In this document: piece after piece, positions 52,796 to 63,414 of the stretch
How the letters are laid out: each line of letters begins with the position of its first letter
Position numbering within the stretch: the stretch's first letter is position 1
Source of the DNA: Portulaca oleracea
Taxonomy: Eukaryota > Streptophyta > Magnoliopsida > Caryophyllales > Portulacaceae
Direction: 5' to 3'
NCBI GenBank assembly: GCA_029582165.1
Contig: CM055871.1
Span: 7,447,501-7,511,500, forward strand
DNA length: 64,000 nt
Position numbers and translations under genes: made by a program
Notes under the pieces: generated by a model
Database searches by the model: none
Told to the model about the DNA's origin: nothing
The model's input: the letters and a program-made list of their open reading frames with translations, nothing else

Positions 52796-54235
52796 TTTAA
52801 AATTTATATATTTGATGTGACTTATGTGAATCATCTTACTTGCACTACTTATCTATTAATATTTACACAACTTTACTTTACTTTTGCCACTTTAGCTCTG
52901 TACATAACTTGAAACCCTACACGCGTAAGTAGGAAAATTTGGATATCTGGGGGTAGAATATGTTCGGACAAATTCGAACTCATGACCTCTGTCACATTTG
53001 TCGGAATGTCACTGAGTCATGCCTCGTGCAAGAGGTATCGTTTACTATTATCATTTGATGTTGTGGGCGACGTTTTGCTCCAAACTTATAGAACATGTTG
53101 TAATATTCACACGCTTTCTAGTTCCTTTGAATTTAGTGAGTGTAATGTTTTAAAGTTGGAATTTTGTGTATCAATGTTTCCTAGACAAAATTCAAGGGTA
53201 CGTTTGATCCTCCATATATCACTTAGAAGGAATTTCACAATAATAGTTTAGATTTTGTTTTGGCCCTTGCAAGATATATGTCTAATGCTTTTGTCTTGCA
53301 GAAATTGAGAAGGAACATCGTATATAAATTTGGTTCGAGTTTTTGAGATGTAACTCGAAAGAAGATACCTTGTTGTCTATCCACATGAAAATGGAGAATG
53401 AATTGTTATATACTTATATTGATCGAAGGATATTGGTGAAGTGGGTATGATATGATAAGAAAGAGGCTCGATGGAATATATAAGTGGATGTTTGGGTCCA
53501 TCACACCTAGGCACGTACCTAGGTGTTTGGGCATATAAGTTACACGAGATGGAAGATCCTTTGTAGATGTTATTAGAGCTCTCAAAATTCTGTCGAATAT
53601 CTATATTTATTCAACTTGTTTTATCTTTGTTTGTCGTCTAGTGCCTTTTTTCCAATTGTTATATTGGTAAATGTATCTCGTCCTCAATTACATGGATCAT
53701 ATATGAATCTCTCTACTTATCATACGTTCTTGCTTCTTGGACTTTCAATTATCTTTTTGTAAAGAGTTTCTAACTAGGTTTCTTTTAGTGTCCTTTTAGT
53801 TTTCAAAGTGGTTTTTCGAAAATCTTTTTGGGTCTACATGAATCAACATTTTTATGAACTTCAGTTCATAAATGGAAGACTGCCTACATCTGAATCTCTT
53901 AGATGGTGCTCGAACGTGTGATTCTTAAGTGTTTGTTGTTGTTGTTGTCGTCGTCATCTGAATTTGCTCAACCAAAAACAATTTAGGTGCATGTGGCCAT
54001 AGATTTCTTTTTTGGTCTAAATTTAACATTAACAAACTTAACCGAAAATTTGAATACAATGTTTTTCATATTTCTATTGTCTGATCCTATTTGAATTCGT
54101 ATTTACGTATACCCAAATAATCAAATTGTTTGGTTTCGTTCGACCAAAAGAAAAAAAATTTGTAAAGTCATCTATTTTTTATTTAAATTTTAAAATAGAC
54201 CAACTTATAATAATATTTTATATAATACATTACTA
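52796..54235. other. Intergenic DNA, nothing recognised
   Basis: No domain in any frame. GGCACGTACCTAGGTG at ~53,510 is a short palindrome, and TGTTGTTGTTGTCGTCGTC at ~53,935 is a short simple repeat. Confidence 0.4.
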
Positions 54236-54467
54236 AGGGTCTATCAAATTCATAGGTAAATTTAATTTACCAAAATTTATCAGTTTTTGGTTAAATTTAC
54301 CAAAAATTACCAAAGCTAAAAAATAATTAAAAATTAATTTTTATATATTAATGTAAATTCGTCAAATGTAACCAAAATTTACCAAAAGTTACTAAAAATT
54401 ACCAAATATGATCAAAACTTAACTTTTACCAAACTATTTTTTACCCATAAATTTTACACATCCTAAC
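54236..54467. mobile_element. MITE of the TACCAAAATTTA family, copy 3
   Basis: AGGGTCTATCAAATTCATAGG ... TTTACCCATAAATTTTACAC. The interior closely follows 16,497-16,728. Confidence 0.75.
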
Positions 54468-54599
54468 AATCGTGATATTATACTTTTAGGATTTTTTTTG
54501 CGAATCTAATGTTGCTAATTTCATATAATAAATTTTCATATATATTAAAAATATGACTATGTAATTTTCAAAAACGATAATTAATATATAATCAAACGA

Positions 54600-54790
54600 G
54601 TATTTTCTAAAGAAAAAAGAAAAAGAAAAGATGGACGGAAAAGAGGAGGAAAGGGGACAGAAAAGTGGGGCCCGGTGGAAACGCGCGTAAGACGAGAAAC
54701 CGCGGCGGCCATATTTGAGGTGGGCCCACCCCTTTAGTCTTCGAATCCATTGCCCAAGATTTGCCGCCTCCCCTTTTTCCTTCTTTATTC
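54600..54790. promoter_or_regulatory. Small GC-rich, promoter-like island
   Basis: GGGGCCCGGTGGAAACGCGCG and GCGGCGGCC stand out from AT-rich flanks, and GTGGGCCCAC (~54,720-54,730) is a perfect site II/TCP-type palindrome. The opposite strand has a 104-codon frame with no similarity I recognise. A promoter is possible, but no gene follows. Confidence 0.3.
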
Positions 54791-54837
54791 TTCTTTGCAA
54801 TTACTACTCCCTAATACAAAAATCCTTCTTTGATTAG

Positions 54838-55005
54838 TTATTTGGATTGGATAAAATTATCTTTGGATGAATTGAATTGGGTCGAATTGGATAAATTATG
54901 ATGTTTTTTTTAAGAAATTTTATTTTTAGAGAGAATTTTTTTTGGAGAATTGTGTAAGGTTTGAATTAGATTGAATTGGAAAGAGTTACTAAATATTAAT
55001 CCAAA
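54838..55005. mobile_element. MITE of the TTGGAGAATTGTGTTT family, copy 2
   Basis: TTATTTGGATTGGATAAAAT ... TTTTTGGAGAATTGTGTAAG ... GAATTGGAAAGAGTTAC. Compare 46,684 and 63,214. Confidence 0.55.
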
Positions 55006-55011
55006 GAATAG

Positions 55012-55722
55012 CAAAAAATGACTTTGAGGTACCTATCTTTTTGTGAAAATAATTTCTAGGACCCCATATTTTGAAAACTAATTTTGAAACCCCTTTCTTT
55101 ATATGCTAATAATTATCAGGATCCATTATTTTAATAGAAACTTATTAAAATGGTAATAACTTTTTATATTTATGGAAAAGGGTTTAAAATAAGGACATTT
55201 TATGCAAAAATATGATTTTTTTTGAGATTTTTATTAAAACAGATTAGAATAAACACTATTAACTCTTTATAATAACTTTGATAGTACTAGTTATCACATT
55301 CTACTGCTTATACCTCAAAAAGTGTATTTTCTATAGTTATACGTTCATCATGCTTAACAAAAAAAAAAAGTTTAAATTTAACTAGAAAATTTTGGCTGAT
55401 ATTTGAACATAGTTATGTTAGATCTATGGCGTTATTCGACTTTCAATTTACAAAGTTGGCTAATCTCAACCACACCAACCTCAAATCAAGCACAACACAT
55501 ATATGTTTCATTTTCAAACTATACTGTAATCACTAATTAAGTCGACTTAATTTTTAACGAACAAAAAACAAAATATTAAATAGTGCAAGGACTAATTTGT
55601 AAATTTAAAAAGTTAAATGTCCCCCATAAATTATTAACACAAAAAGAAGGGTACTTCAAAATCATTTTTAAAATCATGAGGATCCTATAATTATTTTCAG
55701 ATAAAGATGGGTACTTGAAAGT
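55012..55722. mobile_element. Long palindromic fold-back element, copy B (~710 bp)
   Basis: The left half closely matches copy A (AAAAAATGACTTTGAGGTAC, TTTCTAGGACCCCATATTTT, TTATGGAAAAGGGTTTAAAA). The right half is inverted only in its outer part (CAAAAAGAAGGGTACTTCAA ... AGATGGGTACTTGAAAGTTA); its inner part (55,420-55,610) differs. It seems a mosaic or a deleted relative of 10,459-11,188. Confidence 0.7.
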
Positions 55723-55737
55723 TATTAATTGAAATAA

Positions 55738-55935
55738 TAGGGTCTAAGCTTGGTTCTTTTGTGCGGTTAATAAGACGTAGAAATGATGTTACATGACGAA
55801 ATTGTGGAAAATATGATGAGGTGTGAAATACTATGATAAAATTTGTAGAAAATGTGATTGATATTGTAAGTAAAGATAAAAATTTATGAAAAAGTAAATG
55901 AGAAAAATGAAGCGAGAGAAAAGAGTCAGTAGATA
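55738..55935. mobile_element. Dispersed repeat, purine-rich fragment
   Basis: TAGGGTCTAAGCTTGGTTCT then TTTGTGCGGTTAATAAG and repeated GATGAGGTGTGAAATAC/TTGTAGAAAATGTGATTG. It resembles the inverted right half of 56,975-57,325. Confidence 0.45.
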
Positions 55936-56559
55936 TACTGACAAATATTATAGGATCCAAGTAGTAAATACATGGTGATTTCCTTAAAATAAATAAATAA
56001 ATAAAAAAATAAAAGAATAAATTAGAGGGTGATGAGGTGGGCAAATGGGTATATGCTCCGTATTGTCCGGCAGCCTACAAATAGTCAAATACAGCAGAGC
56101 CTTCGGTCAGTGGGAATTCAACCAATAATATCCCTTTTCTTTTCCCTTCTTTTATCTTTAATTTTTTTTTTATTAAGATATTCTATTTATGTGTCAATAT
56201 TATACTGTTCTTTTCGCTCTTCATTTTATATACCACTTATTAAATATTAATTTATGGTTTTAAAGTTTTTTATATAATTCATTTATCATATAACATCTTA
56301 CTAAAAATTATAATATTATATTATTATGAAAAAAATATTATTATTTTTGTACTAACATATTATATATATTGAAAAATAGTGAAATTTTAATGAAATAATT
56401 AATTAAGTTTTGAAAATATATATTAATTTTACATAATAAATTATTATATAGATTAAAAAATTTATATTTAAAAATTTCAAAAGTTGACTATTTAATTTCC
56501 ATGGCAATAAACAAAAAAAGAATTGACTGAGCAGGTTGATAATTATTTTTATTTTTAGG

Positions 56560-56720
56560 TTCTTTGGATTGGTAACTCAATCTAATTCAATCTAAACTTT
56601 TGCACAATTTTCGAAACACTTTTCTTCTATAAAAGCACAATTCTCCAAAAAAGTATCTAATCCATTCCAATCCAATTTAATCCATCCAAACCTCATTTTA
56701 TTCAATACAAAGAACAGGTA
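56560..56720. mobile_element. MITE of the TTGGAGAATTGTGTTT family (inverted copy)
   Basis: GGTTCTTTGGATTGGTAACT ... GCACAATTCTCCAAAAAAGT ... CAATACAAAGAACAGGTA. The ends (TTCTTTGGATTGG / CAATACAAAGAAC) are inverted repeats. Confidence 0.65.
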
Positions 56721-56974
56721 AGTGTGTGTGTTTTTTTTAATTACAAAAAAGAACAGGCAAGTGTGTTATGAAAACGTGTAAAGTATATTTTGATGAGTTC
56801 ACATAAAACAAGAAAAGAATAAATACTCAGATTAGTGCCTCCTTTGTGGTTGCTATTATATGTTGTGACAAGGAGCATATATTTAGATACGCATGCACGG
56901 ACATGAATGATGATGCATGTTATTTAGTAGTGTTTACATCTTGTGGTTGAATCATGGTCTACACGATCCGTAGT

Positions 56975-57325
56975 TACCACAACCCACTACATTTCACCGC
57001 AAATCATTACTTTTTTCTTTCTTCACTTTTCTCTCTCCTCACTTTTTTCCTCTACTTTTTACATTTTCTCTCCTCACCTACTCCACATACCAATAATATG
57101 ATAAGATATGGTAAAATTTATGGTAAAAATGATTGATGTAACAGATGATGAAAGATAATGTGAAAAGTAGAGGAGAAAAGTAAGAAAAGAAAAAAGTAAA
57201 GAGAGGAAAAGTTATGATTGTTGTGGTAAAGTATGGAATTGTATGGTATGGTATGGAAGAATTGTGATAATTGTAGAAAAATGTAACAGTTGCGGTGTGG
57301 AACCGCACAAAAGAACATGACCTTA
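56975..57325. mobile_element. Dispersed repeat with inverted halves, copy 3
   Basis: The left half is C/T-rich (CACAACCCACTACATTTCAC ... CCTCTACTTTTTACATTTTC). The right half is its approximate reverse complement (GAAAAGTAGAGGAGAAAAGT ... TTGTGGTAAAGTATGG ... GTGCGG-like end AACCGCACAAAAGAACATGA). It shows the whole structure of the family also seen at 42,130 and 46,085. Confidence 0.65.
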
Positions 57326-57788
57326 GGCTCTATTTTTTACCAAGTAAAATTTGGAAAATTTTGATAATTTATGTAGAAATAGTCAATAATGTAATGGGCT
57401 AATTTGAAAGTAGAAAATTGATGCTTATTTAGAAAAAACAGAATTGAACAATAATAGTTAGAAAAATGATATGGATAGTTTACTCTTACAAAAAAAGCAA
57501 ATACTTTAGTTACTCCAGTGTTTTCACCCGATGCTTTAGACTTTTTTTATTAATTTTATTTTACTTTCATTGTTAGTATAATCTCACTATTCTCTTTTGA
57601 AAGATTTTTGAAATGGCAAGGGAAAATAATGTTGCAAAAATAAATTTCATGGGATAGCAACAAATTCTTTTAAATTACCAATACCACTAGTAATTTATCT
57701 TTGTCTCCCCAGACGTTGAATCATGTTGTATGTTTTATTCATATTGAGGAGGATCTAACAACAAGATTTGATTTCTAACATAGTCATA

Positions 57789-58461
57789 GGGCCTGTTCGG
57801 CAAAATTAGCGGTTTAGACAGCGGATAGCGGTTAAGGTAGCGGATAGCGATTTTAATTTAGCGATTAGCAGATAGCTGTTCATAGGAGCGTTTGAAGAAA
57901 ATATGTTTGGTAAATTTAGCAGTTAGATTAGCTTATGGACATAAAATGACCAAAAAGGACATAGCTTTCGTTTATTATTATTATTATTATTATTATTGTT
58001 ATTATTATTATTTATTTACTTATTATTTTATTATTATTATTATTATTATTACTACTACTACCTCCCAAAGCTAATTAAACATTGCTATATCATTAAAATA
58101 AAAGTAAAATTAAAATACTTAAACATGACATAATGTAAATGGAAGAATTAAAAAAAATATTTATAAAATTTATCCACTAAATTGAAAAAACTAAAATCAC
58201 GCATGAACTCTTTAACATAGTATTCGAACACATTGATTAAGATAATTAGGCAATAAATTAAAGGGCACTTTGGACATATAATGCTAAAACGCTAATGTGG
58301 GAGCACTAGACGTTAGTATACATAACGTCTGCCAAATTCATTCCAGACGCTATAATCTATCAAAAAACGCTAATTTACCGAACACTAATAATTAGAATAA
58401 TAGAGTTTTGAATTAGTAAAAACGCTAAACGCTAGTAAAAACGCTACTGCCGAACAGGGCC
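57789..58461. mobile_element. PIF/Harbinger-like MITE with TGTTCGGCA ends, copy 2
   Basis: GGGCCTGTTCGGCAAAATTA ... ACGCTACTGCCGAACAGGGCC (last 20 bases CGCTACTGCCGAACAGGGCC), 3-bp ATA at 57,786-57,788 and 58,462-58,464. Near the middle it holds a (TTA)n-type microsatellite (57,970-58,066). The copy at 46,281-46,675 is in the opposite orientation. Confidence 0.75.
57970..58066. repeat. (TTA/TAT)n microsatellite
   Basis: TATTATTATTATTATTATTA with interruptions (TTG, TTTA) for almost 100 bases, ending ACTACTACTA, inside the MITE. Confidence 0.9.
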
Positions 58462-58489
58462 ATAATCAGCTTTTAAATGCATAAAGAAG

Positions 58490-59072
58490 TGCATTGATTT
58501 TTTTTTTCTTTTGATCAATTTCATAGGCTTGTTTCATTGTTTGACAAGTTTCAGCATAGGTGCAATCAAGAATTTCAGAAATATCATGTAATTAATTCCA
58601 AAGCTTTTTAAACTCATTAAAATATATAGCTACTGGCTCAGAATTTTGATAAAGGTCATTCAATTCCTTCTCTAAATGATAAAGAAGAGGACCATTAGAC
58701 TGCCAAATCTTTTCTTAATTCATCCCAGACATCTTTAGCAGAAGAGACGTATAGAAAAGCATCAGAGAAATTAGAAAAGCATGGCATTTAAGAGCCAACT
58801 TACAACCATGCATGCTATCTACTTTAATCCATTGTAGGTAGGTTTGCATTCTCTGCTGGTTTTGGGTATTTTCCATCAATAAAACCAAGTTTAACCTTGA
58901 TCTTGAGAGCTATCTTGATCACTTTTTCCTAATTTTGAAAGTTGGATCCATTGAATTTGAAGTTGATCAAAGGAATCACAGGATAATCTGAAGGTTGTGA
59001 GTAAAGTGGGTTATTGTTGTACGCTTTCGGGTTGATTCTTGTTGAGTCTCCAGAAAAATTACTTTCAGTCAT
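58490..59072 (-). pseudogene. Ty1/copia Gag N-terminal fragment
   Basis: Minus-strand reading from the ATG at 59,072-59,070: MTESNFSGDSTRINPKAYNN, then YPVIPLINFKFNGSNFQN, ALKIKVKLGFIDGKYPKP and, after stops and shifts, YVSSAKDVWDELR. This is the Gag pre-domain plus UBN2-type start found in plant copia elements (NPLYL..SD.P...L.. ..L.G.NY..W......L..K.KL.FIDG). Downstream gag and pol are missing; the fragment is cut off near 58,490, next to the MITE at 57,789. With the LTR at 60,591-60,899 it forms one truncated copia element. Confidence 0.8.
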
Positions 59073-59188
59073 TACAACAGGCAGAAGATGAATCTTTAAA
59101 TGAAAGATTAACAGAAAATCAAAAAGAAAATTGGCAATCAGTTGTAACAGGATCTAGGAGCCAAGAACTATTCCATGTGTTATGATAC

Positions 59189-60583
59189 TGTAACGCCCTG
59201 ACCCCTCTCGGGCTATGGACATTACTAGAGCTGGCTAATAGGTCAGGTTGTGTCGGGTTCGTGTTCGTGTCAAATTTAAACGAGTTCAAAATCTTCCGAC
59301 CTGAACCTAACCCATTTATTAAACGGGTTGGAAATTGAAACTGTTTACCGTTTAAATTTTAAACGGGTTAACCTTATTTTGACCTGTTTACCCATTTAAG
59401 TAAACGTGTTAGAATAAAGTTACCAATTTAACCATTTAACCATTAACTCACCTATACAAAACAATTCATTATGAGATTGAAATAATGACATATCATACCC
59501 AATAATTTTCGTGGTAATATAATTCGAATTATATATAAGGAGATGTCTTTTAATTCATAGTCAAAGATAAATATAAGTTATACTAACAAGTTTTACGTAT
59601 ATTTCAAAGAGCATTAACTGTAACTTTCACTTAAGTTTATTGATAACAGTATAATTGGGTTATAATTATGGAGCAAATGACTTGATCCATGCGACATGCC
59701 TAATTAAACGGGTTAAGTAGGTATTTTTTCGTGTCGAAAATCCTGACCTGAACCTAACCCATTTAATTAAACGTGTTTACTGTGTCAACCCATTTAATTA
59801 AACGGGTTGAAAATTTCTACCCAAACCTGTTTAATATCGTGTTAGGTTCAGGTCGGTAATCGTGTCGGGTCAGTTTTTCCCAGCTCTAGACATTACCGAT
59901 AACTGCTTTAAAGATCACTGACCGACCCTACAAATCACTACGAGTTTTTCCAACATGCTTCGTCCTCGTTCGCACGCTGTCTGGGAAAACTTCCCAAGAG
60001 GTCACCCATCCTGAGACTACTACCAGCCAAACACGCTTAACTGAGGGGTTCGTAACAGACGAATTACCTGAAAAGAATGTGCACCTTGGTGATATAAATA
60101 GTTATTTCAATCCTTTTAAGCCACACTTAACCGTATTTCCGGGGTGTTATATTCACCCCCACTTAAGTGCACAACGTCCTTATTGTGCCACAATCCACTC
60201 CAGAATCTTACATGCTAGGTGACTGCCCATGGATCTCCCGTCCACTGGCGCAACTTACGGTCGTGGGTCGGCTCTAATACCATCAAACGCCCCGACTCCT
60301 CCTGAGTTGTGGACATTACCGATAACTGTTTTAAAGATCACTGGCTAGCCCCACAAATCACCACAAGTCTTTTCAGCGTGCTTCATAAATCGTACTCGCT
60401 CACACGCTGCTTGAAAAAACTTCCCAAGATGTCACTAATCCTGAGACTAATTCCCAACCAAGCACGATTAAATAAGGAGTTCGCAACGGATGAGCTACTT
60501 GAAAAGAAGGTGAACCTTGGTGGATATAAGTAATCATTTCAATCTCTTTAAGTCATACTTAATCATATATCCGGGATGTTACA
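59189..60583 (-). mobile_element. Cassandra TRIM, complete but holding a hAT-type MITE
   Basis: LTR 1 is 59,189-60,151 (TGTAACGCCC ... GGGGTGTTATA) and LTR 2 is 60,283-60,583 (~301 bp). Without the 671-bp insertion LTR 1 is ~292 bp. Minus orientation: primer site TGGTATTAGAGCC (complement of 60,270-60,282; tRNA-iMet type) directly after LTR 2, a 131-bp interior, and the purine tract AAGTGGGGGTGAA (complement of 60,152-60,164) before LTR 1. The 5S-like parts are clear in LTR 1 (GGATGGGTGACC, complement of 60,000-60,011; AGTTAAGCGTGTTT, complement of 60,029-60,042) and decayed in LTR 2. Flanks GATAC (59,184-59,188) and TATAC (60,584-60,588) are a 5-bp duplication with one change. It encodes no protein, as is normal for TRIMs. 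Confidence 0.9.
59226..59888. mobile_element. hAT-type MITE inside the Cassandra 3' LTR (663 bp)
   Basis: TAGAGCTGGC ... CCAGCTCTA, flanked by the 8-bp duplication GACATTAC (59,218-59,225; 59,889-59,896). Eight-base duplications and TAG..CTA ends are the hAT signature. The interior has many AAACGGGTT/AACCCGTTT-type and TTTAATTAAACGGGTT phrases in both orientations. No transposase. Confidence 0.9.
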
Positions 60584-60590
60584 TATACCA

Positions 60591-60899
60591 TGTAAAGCTC
60601 TAGGAAAAGAAGAATGAGAGAGTTTGTTATTGAATGTATTCAACTTGAATGAATTACATCGAGGAGGTTGACGGTATATATATAGGAAGGGAAGAAAGGA
60701 CTAACTCACCTCTAACCAACTAACCACCCCTATAACAACCATTCGTGACTATAGTTCACAGATAGTTATAGTAATACGATAATTATCTAAAGGATTTTTG
60801 GACATCACTAATACCAACTTTGAGGTGTTGGACGTTAATAATATATACTATTTTCTTGGTCACTGGCATTATCAACTATTGACTTATTTTCCACCAACA
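60591..60899 (-). repeat. Ty1/copia LTR (309 bp) of the truncated element
   Basis: Minus strand TGTTGGTGGAAAATAAGTC ... CTAGAGCTTTACA. Directly after it the primer site begins TGGTAT(A/C)... and is split by the Cassandra insertion; the second part, ATCATAACACATGG, resumes on the far side (59,175-59,188). A minus-strand TATATATAT box lies near 60,677. With the Gag fragment at 58,490-59,072 it defines a copia element whose remaining body and 3' LTR are gone. Confidence 0.75.
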
Positions 60900-61464
60900 G
60901 TACACCACCGATTTGATATGGTTTTGACTCATAGAAAGATGACTTGGCTTCAATGCGTGACGTAAAAGGCGGAGTTTGTATAGAAAATGTTGTCGTGGAC
61001 ACTAATCTGTCTTCCATGTCACACATAATTTGAAATATAAGAATTAGCTAAATGGGGTTATTTTTTGACTTATGACAAATTGCTGCTTAATGGTGATTGC
61101 TACTTATAAGTATTGATTGGGGTTAATCATTGTTGAATGTTGATGATAAATAAAATAACTACTATATAATTTAAAATGAACAATAGGTTTCAAAACTACT
61201 ATATTCACACGGAAAACATATTTTTAAAATGAACAATAGGTTTCAAAACTCAAACTTTAGAAGCTTTTACCAATTACCGTAATATTTGAACTTTAAATTT
61301 GACTCATAGCAACCCAATATTTGGGGTTAGTATTTGTCAACATCTCACTGTCGAGTTAGCATCGATTAAACTCGAATGTTATGTGATGTGAAGTGTTTTT
61401 GGAGAGATAAATAAAATAGAAGTGTGTACAATTCATTACCATGATTAAATTTACCTAACATGCA
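60900..61464. other. AT-rich DNA, nothing recognised
   Basis: A small repeat (AAATGAACAATAGGTTTCAAAACT at ~61,165 and ~61,226; first 20 bases AAATGAACAATAGGTTTCAA) is duplicated head-to-tail. No gene. Confidence 0.5.
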
Positions 61465-62135
61465 TTACTTTACATTAAAAACATCCCTCCTTACCTGCCA
61501 CTCAATATTGTTCCACACTTTACCATATCATACCAGATTTTACCATAATCAATTAATCATTGCCAATATATCTCTTTACTTTTCTCTTCAATTATACTTT
61601 TCACATTATCTCTCCTTACCTACTACATCAACTAGGGTTGTTCATAATATTGTCCAGACCGAAAAATGGACTGGACCATACTAAAAGACTGAGGACCGAA
61701 TACGTCTACCTAAAACCTAGCCACCTAGGGTTTTCATATGACATTTCTAAACTTTTCTCACTCACTCACCCTCAAAAATCCTGCTTGGCTACTTCTCTGC
61801 CTCAACACTCCAAAGTCCTTGTCACTCCCCGGTTACTCTCTGTCTCTCAAGCCCCCTCTTACATAGTTTGTTGATCTATTTGCATAGGTTCAACTTTTCA
61901 AGCAAAATTTCGCAGATCATCACTCATAATTCGTCCCATCTGGTCGGTCCAGTCCCGGTCCAAGCCAACTCCCTTGTTCTATGTTCAGTCCAGTCTAGTC
62001 TAGCTTAATTCGGTCCAATCCTGGACCGATGAGCAACTCTAACATCAACCACACTTTCTACAAATTTTAATATATCATTCTACACCTTACTGCGCTTTCC
62101 ACAACTTCCATCACAATGCACCATTTCCGCCTCTT
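61465..62135. mobile_element. Dispersed repeat (pyrimidine-rich family), interrupted
   Basis: TTTACATTAAAAACATCCCT, CACACTTTACCATATCATAC, a C/T-rich part up to CTCCTTACCTACTACATCAAC, then after the hAT MITE ACCACACTTTCTACAAATTT ... CATTTCCGCC. A diverged copy of the family at 42,130. Confidence 0.5.
61633..62041. mobile_element. hAT-type MITE (409 bp)
   Basis: TAGGGTTGTTCAT ... ATGAGCAACTCTA, flanked by the perfect 8-bp duplication ACATCAAC (61,625-61,632; 62,042-62,049). Subterminal GTCC/GGAC phrases (GTCCAGACCG, GGTCCAGTCC, GGACCGATGA) repeat in both orientations. Short frames inside are not genes. Confidence 0.9.
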
Positions 62136-62443
62136 ACCAACCGCAGGGGACCTATGGAAGGGATAGCGACCATCATAAGAAGGATGAATTATGGGATCCA
62201 TTGTGATCATTAAATAAAAGATAAAGTTATGATAGCTCCATGATTTAAGGGAGAAAAAACAAGAGGAAATTAAAAATGAGTAGTAGTAGAGGCAGTAAAG
62301 GGAGGGAAAAGGACAGCGGGAGGAAATTCACGCATTTTCTTTTTAAAAGAAAAAAGAAATAGAATAATACTCACATAGTTTCAAATTAATTGTCGTTGTT
62401 GAAAATTTTTTAGTCAAATTTAAAGAATTTTGATTATGGCCCT

Positions 62444-62815
62444 GTTCTTTAAAATGATACTTCCTCCGTTTTTTTTTATCTGTCATTTATGATTTTCAGT
62501 GTCAATTTTTAATTAATAATTTCTAATATAAAATTTTTATAAAAAGTTATAATATTATACTTTTTTAATATTATTTTTTTATTACGAATCTAATAATAGT
62601 TTTTAACATAATTTTCTAGGCGACAAATAAAAACGGAGGTAATAACTATTTCCAGTCCAATCCAATCTAACCAATTCAATCCAATCTAAACTTTACACAA
62701 TTTCCCAAAAAAGTATTCTTTCTAAAAACACAATTCTCCAAACAAACATCACAACTTATCCAATCTAATCCAATCCAATCCATCCAAAAGTGATTCAAAT
62801 CAATCCAAAGAACAT
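62444..62815. mobile_element. MITE with GGCCCTGTTCTTT ends, holding a nested Stowaway
   Basis: GGCCCTGTTCTTTAAAATGA at the left and CAATCCAAAGAACATGG at the right are inverted. The interior right part (CACAATTCTCCAAACAAACA, CCAATCCAATCCATCC) belongs to the 46,684/56,560 family. A Stowaway element sits at 62,460-62,642. Confidence 0.65.
62460..62642. mobile_element. Stowaway-like MITE nested in the preceding element
   Basis: CTTCCTCCGTTTTTTTTTAT ... AAAACGGAGGTAA near TA dinucleotides. Same subfamily as 1,888-2,124. Confidence 0.7.
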
Positions 62816-62892
62816 GGTATATACAACAATTTATCATATAAAATTATTGCTATTAAATTCGTCAAGAAAAATATTATTATAAAAATATAATA

Positions 62893-63129
62893 CTCCCTTC
62901 GTTCCAAATTTATTGACGGAATTAGAGTTTTTATACATACCAATATATAACTATAATAACTAGTTAAAGTGTCAATTAATATATTAATTGACGGGATGGG
63001 AGTATTTGGTTTTTCTCTCTCTAATAAATAATGTAAAATAATTGAATTAGGTAATAAGAATAGAAAGTGACAATTATTTTGGGACAAAATAAATTAGTTA
63101 AAGTGTCAATTAATATGAGACGGAGGGAG
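62893..63129. mobile_element. Stowaway-like MITE
   Basis: CTCCCTTCGTTCCAAATTTATTG ... GAGACGGAGGGAG (first 20 bases CTCCCTTCGTTCCAAATTTA), TA at 62,891-62,892 and 63,130-63,131. An internal TTAATTGACGGGATGGGAGTA segment at ~62,985-63,005 looks like a second right end, so the element may be a compound of two. Confidence 0.8.
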
Positions 63130-63213
63130 TATTGTAATTTTTAGTAAAATATTATATTAGGGACCGTAATAATCAAGAAAATATTAATTAATATGGAACA
63201 AAGGAGTAAATAA

Positions 63214-63406
63214 AGGCCTTATTCTTTGGTTAGATTATTTTCAGGTTTGGATGGATAACTCAGGATAAGCTAAGATAAGTTAGAATATGTTATGATGTTT
63301 TTTTGGAAAATTGTGTTTTTAGAATGAATACTTTTTTGAAGAATTATGTTATATTTGGATAGATTTGGATAAATTTAGATAGGTCGGGAAAGTTATATCA
63401 AACGAG
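63214..63406. mobile_element. MITE of the TTGGAGAATTGTGTTT family
   Basis: AGGCCTTATTCTTTGGTTAG ... TTTTTGGAAAATTGTGTTTT ... AAGTTATATCAAACGAGCC. Direct orientation relative to 46,684-46,995. Confidence 0.55.
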
Positions 63407-63414
63407 CCAAAATA

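Noticed and set aside
52982..53251. 89-codon plus-strand ORF
   Set aside because: No recognisable domain, no codon bias and no promoter; chance frame in intergenic DNA.
61560..61874. 104-codon ORF
   Set aside because: It starts in a repeat and runs across the boundary of a hAT-type MITE (61,633), so it cannot be an ancestral gene.
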